This document shows, piece by piece, positions 62,707 to 64,000 of a stretch of 64,000 nucleotides of DNA; the stretch's first letter is position 1, and every line of letters begins with the position of its first letter. Location: positions 62,001 through 126,000 of the forward strand of contig NZ_JAGIOR010000004.1 in the NCBI RefSeq assembly GCF_017876795.1. The letters are read 5' to 3'. The notes under the pieces were generated by a model. The model worked only from the letters and a program-made list of their open reading frames with translations. It did no database searches and was not told the origin of the DNA. The translations under genes were made by a program, and so were the position numbers. The DNA comes from Rhizobium leguminosarum. Its GTDB lineage: Bacteria > Pseudomonadota > Alphaproteobacteria > Rhizobiales > Rhizobiaceae.

Positions 62707-63936
62707 ATGACCACCGTAAAGACGGCTGCCGTAGGCACCGCGCCCGGCCAAGCCATGCCACCATGCGATATCAGGCGTCCCGTGATCCTGATGACGCCCG
62801 ACCTCAACGAGATGCCGGCCGCGCCGACGGAAAGCGAATATGTGGTGCGGGCAAACTATGCCCAGGCGATTGCAGAAGCGGGGGGCATTCCGATGATCCT
62901 GCCCTATCATGCCGAGAACATCGATTGGGCATTGTCGAGCGCCGACGGAATCGTCGTTACCGGTGCCCGACCCGGCGCGGATGTTCCCGATGCGCGCCGG
63001 CAGTTTGAGCTGCAGCTGGTTCTCGGGGCCCTCAAGATGGGTAAGCCGCTGCTGGGTATTTGCCATGGAATGCAGCTCATCGGCGAATGCCTGGGTGGCG
63101 AGCTCGCGACGGATTTGCCGACGTCGAATATATCTCATCTGCCGCAGGGTGTACCCGATATCGTCGCACATGAGATCACCATCGCCGATGGCAGTAGGCT
63201 GGCAGATTGGTCAGGCGGCGCGGTGCAGCATGTGAACAGCCTGCACCGTCATGTCTTAATGGGCGAGGGACGGTTTCGCGTCACGGCCCGTGCGACCGAT
63301 GGCATCATCGAGGCCTTCGAGGGCGAGACCGATGCTTTCTGCCTCGGCGTTCAATGGCATCCGGAATACTGCCTGACTGCGCTGGATGCCCGGATACTGA
63401 AGGCCTTTGTTGAGCAGAGCGCGGGGATCGCCGCGAGCTACACCCAGAGTGGCGCCTTCGGCCGCCGCGATATGGTGCGCGAACGGCTTTCTACCCTCGG
63501 TCTCAGCCTGCCGGAGCCGTTGGACCCGCCGGGTGCTTTCGCCGGCGCTGTCAGGAACGGCAATGTCGTCACGGTCTCGGGCCAGGTGCCGCTCGTGGAG
63601 GGACGCGTGCTGAAGACTGGGATCCTCGGCGCCGGTGTCTCGATAGACGAGGGGCGAGATTGCGCGGCACAGTGCCTGCTTAATGCGCTGGCCCAGCTCG
63701 AGCGTGTTGCGGGCGGGTTCGAGCGGGTGTGCGGCTTCATCCGCCTCGCGGGCTATGTCGCCGCGGGCTCGGATTTCACGCGTCACGGTGCCGTTATTGA
63801 CGGAGCCTCCGAGCTATTGCGCGACCTTTTCCCGGATCGCTGGGCACATGCACGCGTAGCGCTCGGCGTTGCGTCGCTGCCGCGCGGCGTGCCGGTCGAG
63901 ATCGAGCTGAGCGCGTTTGTGGCGGATGAGATCTGA
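62707..63936 (+). CDS. Class I glutamine amidotransferase-like (PuuD type) hydrolase fused to RidA domain
   Basis: Residues about 22-240 form a peptidase C26 / gamma-glutamyl-GABA hydrolase-type domain: PVILMTPDLNE, ANYAQAIAEAGGIPMILPY, nucleophile Cys in LLGICHGMQLIGE, and His-Glu in LGVQWHPEYCLT. From about residue 260 a RidA/YjgF domain follows (LPEPLDPPGAFAGAVRNGNV, VSGQVPLVEGRVLKTGILG, ERVCGFIRLAGYVAAGSDFT, ARVALGVASLPRGVPVEIEL, with the conserved Arg). PuuD-like enzymes cleave gamma-glutamyl amides; RidA removes reactive enamine/imine products. The fusion in one protein is uncommon and points to a pathway that yields an imine. It is cotranscribed with the ABC genes; the next gene starts one base after the stop. 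Confidence 0.88.
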   Translation: MTTVKTAAVGTAPGQAMPPCDIRRPVILMTPDLNEMPAAPTESEYVVRANYAQAIAEAGGIPMILPYHAENIDWALSSADGIVVTGARPGADVPDARRQFELQLVLGALKMGKPLLGICHGMQLIGECLGGELATDLPTSNISHLPQGVPDIVAHEITIADGSRLADWSGGAVQHVNSLHRHVLMGEGRFRVTARATDGIIEAFEGETDAFCLGVQWHPEYCLTALDARILKAFVEQSAGIAASYTQSGAFGRRDMVRERLSTLGLSLPEPLDPPGAFAGAVRNGNVVTVSGQVPLVEGRVLKTGILGAGVSIDEGRDCAAQCLLNALAQLERVAGGFERVCGFIRLAGYVAAGSDFTRHGAVIDGASELLRDLFPDRWAHARVALGVASLPRGVPVEIELSAFVADEI

Positions 63937-63937
63937 C

Positions 63938-64000
63938 ATGGCGCGCGTTGCGGTGATCGGTGCTGGCGTGGTGGGTGTGGCCACGGCCTATCTTCTGGCC
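63938..64000 (+). CDS. FAD-dependent oxidoreductase (DadA-like), 3' end outside window
   Basis: Only the first 21 codons are present: MARVAVIGAGVVGVATAYLL, the GxGxxG dinucleotide-binding start of D-amino-acid dehydrogenase-type flavoproteins. It starts one base after the amidotransferase-RidA stop, so it belongs to the same operon. A D-amino-acid or amine oxidase would make the imine that RidA handles. Confidence 0.75.
   Translation, partial: MARVAVIGAGVVGVATAYLLA

Overview
Organism and replicon: the GC-rich sequence, DUF982 protein, HWE-type histidine kinases, IalB-like protein, IS66 elements and general protein flavour point to an alphaproteobacterium of the order Hyphomicrobiales, most likely Rhizobiaceae. 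No rRNA, tRNA, replication, partition or conjugation gene is visible, so the replicon cannot be named. Toxin-antitoxin pairs, insertion sequences and gene fragments are dense, which fits an accessory region such as a plasmid, chromid or genomic island. Layout, 1-10.5 kb: 3' part of an autotransporter with a long internal duplication, a single-domain globin, an IalB-like secreted protein, a secreted unknown, a DUF3592 membrane protein, an AraC regulator, a repeat protein with [S/T/A]NAIT units next to an ADYC-domain protein, and a LuxR-type regulator facing that pair. 10.8-20.6 kb: two divergent HWE histidine kinases (one with a LOV photosensor), a frameshifted nucleotidyltransferase-HEPN gene, an AbrB/VapC pair, a broken ISL3 element, glucose-6-phosphate dehydrogenase, and a Phd/PemK-like pair. 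21-32 kb: a graveyard of fragments (frameshifted secreted protein, integrase, SDR and FolK pieces), an OmpP1/FadL porin, an AAA ATPase behind 22-bp repeats, a glycosyltransferase fused to a thioredoxin reductase tail, a receiver protein, DUF982, ParD with a frameshifted ParE, and an MBL-fold protein. 32.4-46 kb: an MFS gene split by an IS5-family element, a second MFS transporter, a Fic protein, a 37-bp perfect palindrome, a LysR fragment, a J-domain protein, an intact IS66 element with a clean 8-bp target duplication, a phosphoglycerate dehydrogenase-type gene and a second Fic protein. 46.06-53.12 kb: a nested mobile structure, namely an IS66 element whose tnpC is split by a serine-recombinase element and whose right inverted repeat is split by a group II intron. 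53.4-58.3 kb: a Phd/VapC pair, an IS21 remnant, a transglutaminase-like protein, a degenerate receiver and several truncated genes. 58.4-64 kb: a well-preserved unit in which a GlxA-type regulator faces a polar amino-acid ABC transporter followed by a class I amidotransferase-RidA fusion and the start of an FAD oxidoreductase. This looks like uptake plus catabolism of an amino acid or gamma-glutamyl compound. Overall: the two ends are fairly ordinary, while the middle is shaped by insertion, deletion junctions and small indels. Several frames are broken by 1-2 nt, so either real decay or residual assembly indels must be considered. All calls come from reading the sequence by eye; no database search was run.
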